From NCBI RefSeq assembly GCF_900314695.1, contig NZ_OMWD01000037.1:1-14847 (forward strand): a stretch of 14,847 bases of DNA, read 5' to 3'. The notes beneath the pieces were generated by a model. It saw nothing but the letters and a program-made list of their open reading frames with translations. It did no database searches and had not been told where the DNA came from. The translations under genes were made by a program, and so were the position numbers. This DNA comes from an uncultured Methanobrevibacter sp. Its GTDB lineage: Archaea; Methanobacteriota; Methanobacteria; Methanobacteriales; Methanobacteriaceae. Within the stretch, counting starts at the first letter, position 1, and each line of letters starts with the position of its first letter. This document shows, one piece after another, positions 1 through 7,385 of the stretch.

Positions 1-84
1 AGAGAGCATTTGAAAACTAATATCTTCAGATGCCTTTTTGTGAAATTCATCCCCAACCTTAAAGAGGTCGGAGTATTCTTTCAC
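1..84 (-). CDS. possible partial gene running off the left edge
   Basis: A GTG at 82-84 opens a frame with no stop down to base 1 (28 codons). The predicted peptide is hydrophilic (begins MKEYSDLFKVGDEFHKKA) and I do not recognise it. It lies 8 bases after the terminator-like hairpin of the solute-binding protein gene. No convincing ribosome binding site or TATA box precedes it. An in-frame stop sits a few codons upstream, so the start cannot be much earlier. A permease would be the expected neighbour of a solute-binding protein, but this N-terminus is not hydrophobic. It may be chance open frame. Confidence 0.3.
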   Translation of the reverse strand, partial: MKEYSDLFKVGDEFHKKASEDISFQMLS

Positions 85-93
85 TATTAAGAT

Positions 94-128
94 AAAAATT
101 TAATCCGCATTACTCACTTGCGGATTAA
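94..128 (-). terminator. hairpin plus T-tract terminator of the solute-binding protein gene
   Basis: A perfect 9-bp inverted repeat (TTAATCCGC at 100-108, GCGGATTAA at 120-128) with an 11-base loop is followed on the minus strand by AAATTTTTATC. The TGA stop codon of the solute-binding protein (114-116) lies in the loop. The hairpin and the T5 tract are visible in the sequence; their role in ending transcription is inferred. Confidence 0.6.
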
Positions 129-944
129 TCCATCGGAAATATTGTATTCATCATATTTTTGAGCAATTTTGTCAACGGTTCCATCCTTAAACATATCATC
201 CAAAGTCTTTTGAACCTTGTCTCTCAGTTCAGTGTTGTCTTTCTTAAATCCGACACCATACTTTTCATGAGATACCGGCTCATCAATGATTTTAAAGCCT
301 TTGTCTGAATACTTTCCGCTGACATGATAATTTGCCATTCCAACATCAATAATTAATGCATCACAGGCACCGGATTCCAAATCCATAAATCCAGTATTAT
401 AGTCTTTTATTTCAGTCAGTTTTGCGAAAGTGTCCTTAAAACTTTTATTTTGCTCATCAAGTGATTGCAATGCAGAACTTCCTTCTTGAATTTCTACATT
501 TTTACCTTTCAAATCGTCAGGAGAATTTATTCCGGAACTATTTTTTACGACAATTACCTGAGAATTGTTAAAGTAGGCATCAGACCAGGCATAATCGGAT
601 TCTCTGCCGTCAATGGTAAATTCACTCCAAAGACAATCGAATTCGCCGGAGTTTATTTCCACTTGTTTGCTGTTCCAGTCAATTATTGGCTGAGGTACAA
701 AGGTCCAGTTGTTCCTTTTTGCCACTTCCTGTGCCAGTTCTAAATCAAAACCAGTATAGCTGCCGTTATCATCCTTATAAGTGAATGGGGGAAATTCAGG
801 ATTAAACCCGACTACAAAATTAGATTCGTTATTTGTACTGTCGGATGAACTGGTAAAAATATCAAACATCCCCTCAGCACTCACGCTGCCAATCATCAAC
901 GAGGCAGCAAATATCACTGTTAAAATAATCAATATCCTTTTCAT
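114..944 (-). CDS. secreted amino-acid ABC transporter substrate-binding protein (SBP family 3 type)
   Basis: Predicted to capture a polar amino acid or similar solute outside the membrane for an ABC importer. With the ATG at 942-944 the protein has 276 residues. A signal peptide begins MKRILIILTVIFAASLM and probably ends after SVSA (about residue 23). The mature part has the family's layout: a first lobe opening with VVGFNPEFPPFTY and YTGFDLELAQEVAKR, the hinge-proximal ID-x-R-x-SDYAWSDAYF stretch, a second lobe with LKGKNVEIQEGSSA, and a return strand with KYGVGFKKDNTEL. There is no lipobox cysteine near the signal cleavage site, so lipid anchoring is not supported. A GTG three codons upstream is also in frame, but that GTGAG more likely serves as the ribosome binding site of the ATG. 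No permease or ATPase gene lies in the window; they may be beyond the left edge or elsewhere. The substrate cannot be told from sequence. Confidence 0.85.
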   Translation of the reverse strand: MKRILIILTVIFAASLMIGSVSAEGMFDIFTSSSDSTNNESNFVVGFNPEFPPFTYKDDNGSYTGFDLELAQEVAKRNNWTFVPQPIIDWNSKQVEINSGEFDCLWSEFTIDGRESDYAWSDAYFNNSQVIVVKNSSGINSPDDLKGKNVEIQEGSSALQSLDEQNKSFKDTFAKLTEIKDYNTGFMDLESGACDALIIDVGMANYHVSGKYSDKGFKIIDEPVSHEKYGVGFKKDNTELRDKVQKTLDDMFKDGTVDKIAQKYDEYNISDGLIRK

Positions 945-979
945 AATACTCACAAAAAAACATTAATGTTAATTAATAT

Positions 980-987
980 TATTAAAA
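980..987 (-). promoter_or_regulatory. candidate TATA box for the solute-binding protein gene
   Basis: TTTTAATA on the minus strand, about 36 bases before the ATG at 944. This would place transcription start near 955-960. The surrounding DNA is very AT-rich, so other placements are possible. Confidence 0.3.
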
Positions 988-1027
988 GTATAGAATAAAT
1001 AGTTATCATTAACTGAAAGTTCAAAAC

Positions 1028-1891
1028 CTAAATTTTATAATATATCAGAATTATAAGTGAAACGACTATCACCCCGGTTGCAATCAAACCGGATTCCGGT
1101 CCAAAAATACCTCCCTCAATCATATTTTGACCAGCTTGGCTGAATTTCAATAATGAAGGTGTTGGAGTGCCGCTTACGCTAAATCCGAATATTATCCCTT
1201 GTGAAAAATTCCATGCTGTGTGAGCGCTGCCGCAAATCCAGATATTGTCAAATCTCAAAAACATTACTGCAAATACTGTTCCAACCAAAAAAATATTAAT
1301 TATAGACAGTATGTCTAATCCTAAATTGAAACAATGAGGAAGGATAAAAATAATGTTGGCAGCCAATATTGCAGTCAATATGCCATGCCTTTTAGAAAAA
1401 TAGGTCAATGTCCAGCCCCTAGTGTAAATCTCCTCACCGAAAGATTGAATAGTGAAAGCTACTAAAAACGGAAGAGCATAAATTGCCTGTGAAAAATCAA
1501 AGCCACTGAAAGTGAATTGTCCCAATGCAAGGCCTATTATCACAACAGCCAGAAACATTGAAAAACCGATTAATGCTCCTTTTAAAGTTGAAGATATTGC
1601 ATTACCTTTAGAAAATCCGATACTTCTCCAGCTGCGCTTTTCTATTTTAGTTGCATATATGTATATTCCTACCGGAACGACAGCAAATGAAAACAAAGAG
1701 ATTAAGAAATTATCAATATTACCCAAACAATAACCTGCAATAGCTACAACAAGTATCATGAAAAAGTATAATATTAAAAACAAAACAATGTAAATTCCTA
1801 TTTCCTTAGCCAAGGATATATTTTCAACATTCTCACGAGCTTCTTTTAACGTTACCGATTTGGCTGCAAATTTTTCAATAGCCTCAAACAT
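1028..1891 (-). CDS. CPBP family intramembrane glutamic-type protease homologue
   Basis: A 287-residue multi-pass membrane protein of the CPBP (CAAX protease and bacteriocin-processing, Abi) family. The three family motifs are present in order: EE-x3-R in GEEIYTRGW (E153, E154, R158), H-x2-N in PHCFN (H186, N189), and H-x3-N in GSAHTAWNF (H224, N228). These are the residues expected at the membrane-embedded active site, so catalysis is plausible. Hydrophobic segments lie roughly at 31-56, 61-80, 103-124, 136-150, 170-185, 195-211 and 265-285, with a soluble N-terminal stretch of about 28 residues. A good ribosome binding site (AGGTGG, 7 bases before the ATG) supports the start. The gene stands alone between a solute-binding protein and the PEP/pyruvate-binding protein. 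In archaea such proteins have no settled substrate; prenyl-protein processing, peptide processing or immunity functions are known for distant relatives only. Confidence 0.87.
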   Translation of the reverse strand: MFEAIEKFAAKSVTLKEARENVENISLAKEIGIYIVLFLILYFFMILVVAIAGYCLGNIDNFLISLFSFAVVPVGIYIYATKIEKRSWRSIGFSKGNAISSTLKGALIGFSMFLAVVIIGLALGQFTFSGFDFSQAIYALPFLVAFTIQSFGEEIYTRGWTLTYFSKRHGILTAILAANIIFILPHCFNLGLDILSIINIFLVGTVFAVMFLRFDNIWICGSAHTAWNFSQGIIFGFSVSGTPTPSLLKFSQAGQNMIEGGIFGPESGLIATGVIVVSLIILIYYKI

Positions 1892-1935
1892 GTTTAACCA
1901 CCTGTTAATCGCTGTTCATACTTTATGGCAACTAG

Positions 1936-1943
1936 TATTTATT
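1936..1943 (-). promoter_or_regulatory. candidate TATA box for the CPBP protease gene
   Basis: AATAAATA on the minus strand, 45-52 bases before the ATG at 1891. It is preceded by an A-rich run and followed by a sequence ending in a clear AGGTGG ribosome binding site. It is a moderate match to the archaeal consensus in AT-rich DNA. Confidence 0.3.
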
Positions 1944-2063
1944 TTTTTATTAACACAAAAATTAGGAAAAACGTGAAAAATGACCCCGTTGGAAAAAGAG
2001 ATTAAAAACAGGGCCATCAGTCACATTGGAATTTTGTCATACTTTAGCTTTTATTTGAAAAAT

Positions 2064-2124
2064 CTTTTTTTGCAAAAAAGTATTACAAATAAAAAGGCAT
2101 ATGTCCCACCCGCCTGCCCTAAAC
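2064..2124 (-). terminator. G-rich patch and T tracts after the PEP/pyruvate-binding protein gene
   Basis: About 20 bases past the stop codon at 2141 the minus strand reads GGGCAGGCGGGTGGG (2105-2119), then ACATATGCC followed by TTTTTATTTG. A second segment, CTTTTTT-GCA-AAAAAAG (2064-2080), is a 7-bp stem with a 3-base loop. T tracts after or near weak stems fit archaeal termination. The rest of the gap 1892-2140 holds only the promoter region of the CPBP gene; I see no other gene in it. Confidence 0.4.
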
Positions 2125-2140
2125 ATTCAAATATTTCCAA

Positions 2141-4786
2141 TTATTTGAAAATACACATTGTTTCATCCTTGTTCATGTCATGATAGAATTCCGCTTTGTC
2201 CTCATCAAAATCTATGACCTGCACCATGTCATAAATCTCATCATCCAAATTAGGATTGATATCCATCAGCACATTTGAATAATCATAAATCATATCCCTG
2301 TTAAACTCTATTTTTTTATCGTTTTCAAACAGTGCCCCATAGTATATTTCCGCTTCCACCAGATCCTGGAACATATGGCTTCCGAAAGACAGCTCAGGCA
2401 TATAGCCGACTTCACTATATGATTCCTCAAGAATTGCAGAGAAGTGACTGATGTCTGCAAAGACAACTGGAATGCCCAGCTCAGGCGAAGATGTACCTAT
2501 TCTTCCGGGAACTATCAAAATGGCTGTTCGATCATTGCTTTTGCAGTATGCATTTACCTCACTGATAATCCGTGAAAGTGAACTTTTTTGAGCGTAAGGA
2601 TATTCATAATACTTATGGGGATCGACATAGCAGATTGTGTCGATTTTGTTTTTGCGTGACATCCCCATTGAGGATTCCTTAATATGGAAGAAAACATTTT
2701 TGTCCTCAGGCATTTCAATAGCTTCATTGTTTGTTGAAACCTGAAGCGGACGGCACTGAAGCAGATTTATGTTAAATGAACCATCCTCACCGACATTTAC
2801 AGTATATTCAATATCTACAGGATAGTCATATGCGGTTTCCAGAGTGCTTAAGATTTCCTTCATCACTCCAATGAACTCGGAATTTTTAACAAGCCCCTCA
2901 CAGTTGACAAAGACTATTTCACGGCGTTGGCCACGTTCACGAAGCATTCTTTCAGCTTCACGGTCATGCTCCACCAAAACCCTTTTGGAATATCTTGGAA
3001 TTACATCCAATCCTTCATCAACAGGAATATCGTGAAGGCTGATTTCATTGAAGTCAATGACATCCAAATAATGTTGGGAATATCTGTGCTTTTCCTTGAT
3101 ATCCTTCATAAGAGTCACTTCAGGCTTATCAAGATTGATGATTCTTGGATAATCCTTTTTTGTTCTGTCCACTGCCTTTGTACCAAGACCCATTACAAGT
3201 CTAAGCATTCCCTTACTGTTGTCCATGTCTGGAAGGGGAGAATATGGACTGTATGAAAATCCAACGCCTGCAGCAGTAGGGAAGAGATAATCTCCATAAT
3301 ATGAACCGGAAACCCTTTGAACCAGAAGAGCCATCTGCTCGTCCACATCATCCAGACCGTTCAATTTCCTGTATTCCAAAGCGGAAACATTCATTGTACT
3401 TGAATATACCACTTTCACCGCATCTTCAAATGCTGCCAGACGCTCTTCAAGAGACCCTCTGTTTACGCAAAAGACAGATTCGTATTTTCCTGCAAACGCA
3501 TTGCCGTATCCGTCCTCAAGAAAACTGCTTGAACGGACAATAATCGGATTTTGACCGAAATAATCCAATATCTTTATGAACTCCTTTTTGATTTCATCCG
3601 AGAAAGTACCGTTTTTAAGACCATCTTCCAGCTTTTTGCCATATTCATAATAGCCTTCTTCGGTTCTCTGATTTACCCTGAGGTCCCACAAGTCATTTGA
3701 AACAATATAAGTGTAAAACAAATCAGAACCTATATAGAACGAGTCGTCAGGTTCAAAGACATTGTTGTAGAGTTCCGGACAGTTCTTTTCAATTATCTTT
3801 CTTGCAAGAAGCATTCCGCAGGATTTACCTCCTACAGATCCGCTGCCTACACGACGGTCATAGATTGTAGTGTAATCCTCAAAGGTGAAATATTCCTTAA
3901 TTTTGGAAAGCATCTTCTCGTCCTTGGTCATCATGAGCTCGCAGATCTTGTCGCACTCGTCATCGATGTTTTCTCCATCACCATGTTTCCTTCTAACCTG
4001 AAGCATGTATCGCTCCCAGCTGTCTAGAATCTGTCCGTTTTGGTATTTATCAGAATCATTGACTGTCTTGTAGTATTTGCTTACTTCATGACCGTCTTGA
4101 AGAACCTTGACGGAACCTGTTTGGGGATTGAACTTGTGTCCCAGAAACATGGTCTGGGAATATCTGTTCCATACCTTCAGAGGCGATACATAGACTTCAT
4201 CGGGAGAATTTGAGTATACATTCAAAAACAGCTGTGTGGTCTCACGAATTTTGGCTATGGCATCATAGGAATGTCTTCCACGAATAATTGGGAAGTATGC
4301 TACAGTATCGAGCTGGAATAAGAATGGACAGGTAACCTTAAAGAAGTTGCCCATCATCAAATCTGTTGACCAGACCGCCTGAAGGTCGCTTAAACAGTCA
4401 AAGACATAGAATGCATCGAATCCTTCAAGTTCTATGATTCTGTGGACTTCCAGAGTGAATGTTTCAAATTGGTTGTATGGATTCACCTGATATATCTTGA
4501 TTCCATCACGTTCAATCATAGAAAACTCTTTGTCAGGATTATTCTGTTCTATTTCAAGCAATTCAAAGTCCTCATCAGTCATTTCTATCAAAGGAGGGTG
4601 ATTAGCAAAACGGATATATATCAAGTTTCGACCGTCTTCCTTTGCCTGCCGTATATAGGGATTGACGAAGTAGGAAAATTCATTTAAATTTGTAACGTTC
4701 CAAACTACATTATCCCCTAAACGAATATTATCCAAAGCAGTGTCAAGCCCCGGAATTCCAGATTTTATTCTATCAAATGCCGCCAT
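2141..4786 (-). CDS. PEP/pyruvate-binding (ATP-grasp) protein with a P-loop-less KaiC/RecA-like N-terminus
   Basis: An 881-residue protein from the ATG at 4784-4786; GGGAGAT lies 7-8 bases upstream, so I prefer it over the TTG five codons earlier. Residues 9-15 (SGIPGLD) and the following strand match the opening of KaiC/RadA-type ATPase domains, but where the P-loop GxxxxGKT/S should be the sequence is RLGDNVVWNVTN, so ATP binding there is unlikely. Residues 314-682 look like the PEP synthase/PPDK N-terminal ATP-grasp domain: GSVGGKSCGM (316-325), VRSSSFLEDGYGNAFAGK (417-434), and a closing LLQCRPLQ (675-682). The C-terminal part has GRIGTSSPELGIPV (761-774) and GSHMFQD (802-808), motifs I recall from PEP/pyruvate-binding proteins of unknown function. 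There is no GGxTSHA phosphohistidine segment and no PEP-utilising barrel, so it cannot perform the full PEP synthase reaction. It starts 32 bases after the GOGAT FMN subunit, so co-transcription is likely. Its function is unknown. Confidence 0.8.
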   Translation of the reverse strand: MAAFDRIKSGIPGLDTALDNIRLGDNVVWNVTNLNEFSYFVNPYIRQAKEDGRNLIYIRFANHPPLIEMTDEDFELLEIEQNNPDKEFSMIERDGIKIYQVNPYNQFETFTLEVHRIIELEGFDAFYVFDCLSDLQAVWSTDLMMGNFFKVTCPFLFQLDTVAYFPIIRGRHSYDAIAKIRETTQLFLNVYSNSPDEVYVSPLKVWNRYSQTMFLGHKFNPQTGSVKVLQDGHEVSKYYKTVNDSDKYQNGQILDSWERYMLQVRRKHGDGENIDDECDKICELMMTKDEKMLSKIKEYFTFEDYTTIYDRRVGSGSVGGKSCGMLLARKIIEKNCPELYNNVFEPDDSFYIGSDLFYTYIVSNDLWDLRVNQRTEEGYYEYGKKLEDGLKNGTFSDEIKKEFIKILDYFGQNPIIVRSSSFLEDGYGNAFAGKYESVFCVNRGSLEERLAAFEDAVKVVYSSTMNVSALEYRKLNGLDDVDEQMALLVQRVSGSYYGDYLFPTAAGVGFSYSPYSPLPDMDNSKGMLRLVMGLGTKAVDRTKKDYPRIINLDKPEVTLMKDIKEKHRYSQHYLDVIDFNEISLHDIPVDEGLDVIPRYSKRVLVEHDREAERMLRERGQRREIVFVNCEGLVKNSEFIGVMKEILSTLETAYDYPVDIEYTVNVGEDGSFNINLLQCRPLQVSTNNEAIEMPEDKNVFFHIKESSMGMSRKNKIDTICYVDPHKYYEYPYAQKSSLSRIISEVNAYCKSNDRTAILIVPGRIGTSSPELGIPVVFADISHFSAILEESYSEVGYMPELSFGSHMFQDLVEAEIYYGALFENDKKIEFNRDMIYDYSNVLMDINPNLDDEIYDMVQVIDFDEDKAEFYHDMNKDETMCIFK

Positions 4787-4818
4787 AACAATATCTCCCA
4801 AATTTTAATATTAAAAGA

Positions 4819-6300
4819 CTAATTTCTCACCATAGGCACTCCAGTCAGTTGTGAAGCTTCCATTGTCAATGCCACAAGGTCTTGACGTTCAAGCTTTTCA
4901 ATATCAGTATTTCCAGCCTGTTGGGTCAGGGAAGTTACTTCCTGAGTCATTGCGTCAATGTAATTTGCAACCTGCTGACCTTTTCTTATTGGATCAAGTC
5001 TTCTTCTAAGCATTCTTTCCTGTGTTGCAATTCCTTTCGGACAGATTCCTTCAGAACAGCTTTGACAAACCTTACATCCAATGGAAATCAATGCGGAAGT
5101 AGCTATATATACTGCATCTGCACCTAATGCTATTGCTTTTGCCACATCAGCTCCGGATCTGATACCTCCTGCAGCAACAAGACTTACCTCGCTTCTCAAG
5201 TTAATGTCCTTTAAGGCATCATCGGCTTTTACGATTGCTTCTATGGTAGGAATACCTGCATGCTCTGTAACCACTTCAGGTCCAGCACCGGTTCCTCCCT
5301 GCATACCGTCGACTACAATAATGTCTGCACCTGCCTTTGCTGCAATTTTTACATCCTGTTCGACTCTTCCTGCTGCGAATTTTACAATGATTGGTACTTT
5401 CCAGTCTGTTATCTCCCTTAACTGGTCGATTTTCATACCCAAATCCTCAGGCCCTACAATATCCATATGTCTTGCCGGACTCAATGCAGATGTTCCTTCA
5501 GGAATATTACGGACCCTTGCAACTTCTGCAGTTACTTTATGGGCAAGCAAATGTCCACCCATACCTGATTTTGCGCCCTGACCTATTTTAATTTCGACAG
5601 CTTCGGCATTGTTTAAATAGCTGGCTGAAACACCGAAACGGCCTGAAGCGTATTGGGCAATCAGCTTGTCTGCGAAATGTCTTTCTTCAGGAAGCATTCC
5701 ACCTTCACCTGTGTTGGCAATTGAGCCTGCCTTGCTGCTTCCTATAGCCAATGCTATTTTTGCTTCCTTACTCAATGCACCAAAAGACATTGCCCCGATC
5801 ATAATGGGAGTTGCTATTTCAATCGGATTTTCAGCAAATCTGTCTCCAAGCACAATTGAAGTCTTACAAGGTTCCCTGTATGAATCTATTGGAGGTCTTG
5901 ACACCTGTGCCGGCAATATGCTCAAGTCATCAAATGTCGGGATTTTTCTGGTCAGTCCACAGCCCCGTACCTTATATGAACCTGACTGGCTTTTACGCTT
6001 AATTTCAACCATTGTTGAATTTGACCAGACTCCCCTTCCTTCATCTGCAAGAGGCCTGACATAAATTGCGTGTGTTGGGCACATCTCTTCACATATTTTA
6101 CATCCCACACAGTTTTCCTGGCGAATCGGAAGAGGTTCGTCATTGATTACTTCATATACATCATGAGGACAATTTGAGTAACAGCTGTAACAGTTTTTAC
6201 ATGCAGACTGTTTAGGGTTATCACACAGATACCAGCAGCAGCCTGGCCTATCATTATTCTGTTTGCATATTTCTATCTTACGCTCTACAGTGAATGACAT
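4819..6300 (-). CDS. gltB2: archaeal glutamate synthase, ferredoxin plus FMN/3Fe-4S synthase domain
   Basis: A 493-residue catalytic subunit for the synthase half-reaction: 2-oxoglutarate plus ammonia channelled from glutamine, plus electrons, gives glutamate. Residues 34-74 hold two 4Fe-4S motifs (C34-C37-C40-C44 and C64-C67-C70-C74). Additional cysteines at 12, 21, 22 and 26 precede them. From about 115 on it is the FMN-binding TIM-barrel GltB central domain: PIMIGAMSFGALS, ANTGEGGM (195-202), KIGQGAKSGMGGHL (238-251), IVKFAAGR, VVDGMQGGTGAGP (329-341) and VAAGGIRSGADVAKA. The cysteines C409-x5-C415-x4-C420 fit the 3Fe-4S ligands of bacterial glutamate synthase. The ATG directly abuts the TAA of the F420-reducing subunit (TAAATG), with GAGGGGG upstream inside that gene, which suggests tight translational coupling. 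The other domains of a bacterial GltB are separate genes upstream here. Confidence 0.95.
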   Translation of the reverse strand: MSFTVERKIEICKQNNDRPGCCWYLCDNPKQSACKNCYSCYSNCPHDVYEVINDEPLPIRQENCVGCKICEEMCPTHAIYVRPLADEGRGVWSNSTMVEIKRKSQSGSYKVRGCGLTRKIPTFDDLSILPAQVSRPPIDSYREPCKTSIVLGDRFAENPIEIATPIMIGAMSFGALSKEAKIALAIGSSKAGSIANTGEGGMLPEERHFADKLIAQYASGRFGVSASYLNNAEAVEIKIGQGAKSGMGGHLLAHKVTAEVARVRNIPEGTSALSPARHMDIVGPEDLGMKIDQLREITDWKVPIIVKFAAGRVEQDVKIAAKAGADIIVVDGMQGGTGAGPEVVTEHAGIPTIEAIVKADDALKDINLRSEVSLVAAGGIRSGADVAKAIALGADAVYIATSALISIGCKVCQSCSEGICPKGIATQERMLRRRLDPIRKGQQVANYIDAMTQEVTSLTQQAGNTDIEKLERQDLVALTMEASQLTGVPMVRN

Positions 6301-7374
6301 TTAATTTACCCCCTCTTTCAAATATTTCAATGGCTTAAATACAGGACAGACAGAATATTTTGTTCCCCCTGATTTAACAACCTCATCAATCGCATTTGTT
6401 ATTTTTGCATATGGCTTCCAAGCCAGATCATCTTTTTTATCAACAATCAGAGCATCAGTCACGATTTTATTAGACAACAAGTAATCCAAGAGAGTTGTAA
6501 CAATGGAACCGTCCTGGCCCTGAGTGTGCTTGATTGATTTGACTGACAATACCTTTATAAAATCGCCAATCGGTTTTGAGTTGTCGTTTCTCAAGTCCTC
6601 ATGTATGAATGTTCTTGGACAGACTCTGAAGCATGCATGGCAATCCTCTGGACATTCTCCTCTTTTTCGAGGTTTTGTATCATCAATTGTTATCAAATCC
6701 TCCGGACAGGCATATTCGCATGCTCCGCACAGAACGCATGCCCCCACGTCAATGACATTATATTTCAAGTCCATGAAGTTGGATTCGGTATTTTCCTTAT
6801 TGATTGAATTGTCTGATTTTTCCCTTTGATACAAAACGGGACGAGCCAGAAATTCTCTTCTTTCAATGTTTTCCAGATTTTTGGCTATTTTACCTTCTGC
6901 AAGTTTATTGAGAAATTTGAATTGTGATTCTGTAAGATCCCTTGCCTTGATGAATTCCTGTTTTATTGCTCCGTCAACTATCTCTTCACCTTTTTTGGTT
7001 CTGATTATCAATGTTGACCAGCCATCTTCAGAGCCTATGGACCCTACTGAAATGTCGGAGGTCTCTGATGTCAGTTCAACACAGATATTACAGTTTTTTC
7101 TGATTATTCTTTTGGCTACAGAGAGAGGTATCTTTACTGTTTGTTTAGTCTTCAACAGTAAGAATACAAATCCCTTTTCAATCTGGAATTTTTCAACATC
7201 CTCCATTTTCAAGTCGTATTCACTCAAGAGATTTACGAAGTACTTGTATGAAAAATTTTCCATACAGAATAAGCCCAGTTTAACATCAATAGGGCTGTCG
7301 GTATAATATTGCAGTTTAGATGCTGCCATAATTTCACATGGTGTTCCAACCATAGCTATCCTACGTTTGCTCAT
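6301..7374 (-). CDS. circularly permuted FrhB-type F420-reducing subunit with two 4Fe-4S clusters (glutamate synthase electron input)
   Basis: A 357-residue protein of the FrhB/FdhB (coenzyme F420 hydrogenase/dehydrogenase beta) family, here most likely oxidising F420H2 via a bound flavin and feeding Fe-S clusters toward the FMN synthase subunit. The parts are in an unusual order. Residues 1-180 correspond to the usual C-terminal part of FrhB: VGTPCE (9-14), LGLFCMENF (33-41), NCNIC (94-98), GSIGSEDGWST (111-121), then a helix ending KNLENIERRE. Residues 210-252 are two ferredoxin motifs (C213, C216, C219, C223 and C241, C245, C248, C252). Residues 270-357 correspond to the usual N-terminal part: TQGQDGSIVTTLLDYLL (284-300) and GGTKYSVCPVFKPLKYLK (336-353). 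The start has AGGAG 8 bases upstream, overlapping the stop of the GXGXG gene, and the stop abuts the next ATG, so the order is not a start-site artefact. No GltD (NADPH-dependent) gene is in the cluster; this subunit takes its place. Confidence 0.88.
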   Translation of the reverse strand: MSKRRIAMVGTPCEIMAASKLQYYTDSPIDVKLGLFCMENFSYKYFVNLLSEYDLKMEDVEKFQIEKGFVFLLLKTKQTVKIPLSVAKRIIRKNCNICVELTSETSDISVGSIGSEDGWSTLIIRTKKGEEIVDGAIKQEFIKARDLTESQFKFLNKLAEGKIAKNLENIERREFLARPVLYQREKSDNSINKENTESNFMDLKYNVIDVGACVLCGACEYACPEDLITIDDTKPRKRGECPEDCHACFRVCPRTFIHEDLRNDNSKPIGDFIKVLSVKSIKHTQGQDGSIVTTLLDYLLSNKIVTDALIVDKKDDLAWKPYAKITNAIDEVVKSGGTKYSVCPVFKPLKYLKEGVN

Positions 7375-7385
7375 TTTTTTAGCTC

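Noticed and set aside
1980..2183. Plus-strand 67-codon frame in the gap after the PEP/pyruvate-binding gene
   Set aside because: It overlaps the 3' end of that gene on the other strand, includes the G-rich patch and T-tract stems, and shows no recognisable domain. The GTGA before its ATG is weak evidence only.
2141..4786. Conventional phosphoenolpyruvate synthase (PpsA) or pyruvate phosphate dikinase
   Set aside because: The phosphohistidine swivel motif and the PEP/pyruvate barrel are absent; only the ATP-grasp part is shared.
4787..4801. TTG start five codons upstream for the PEP/pyruvate-binding protein
   Set aside because: The TTG is immediately followed by GGAGAT, which serves better as the ribosome binding site for the ATG at 4786.
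5081..5581. Long plus-strand frame (166 codons) within the glutamate synthase FMN subunit gene
   Set aside because: It is a mirror of a strongly recognised gene on the minus strand, with composition explained by its antisense codons. The same holds for the other plus-strand frames inside genes (for example 5666-6064, 6866-7306, 10282-10611).
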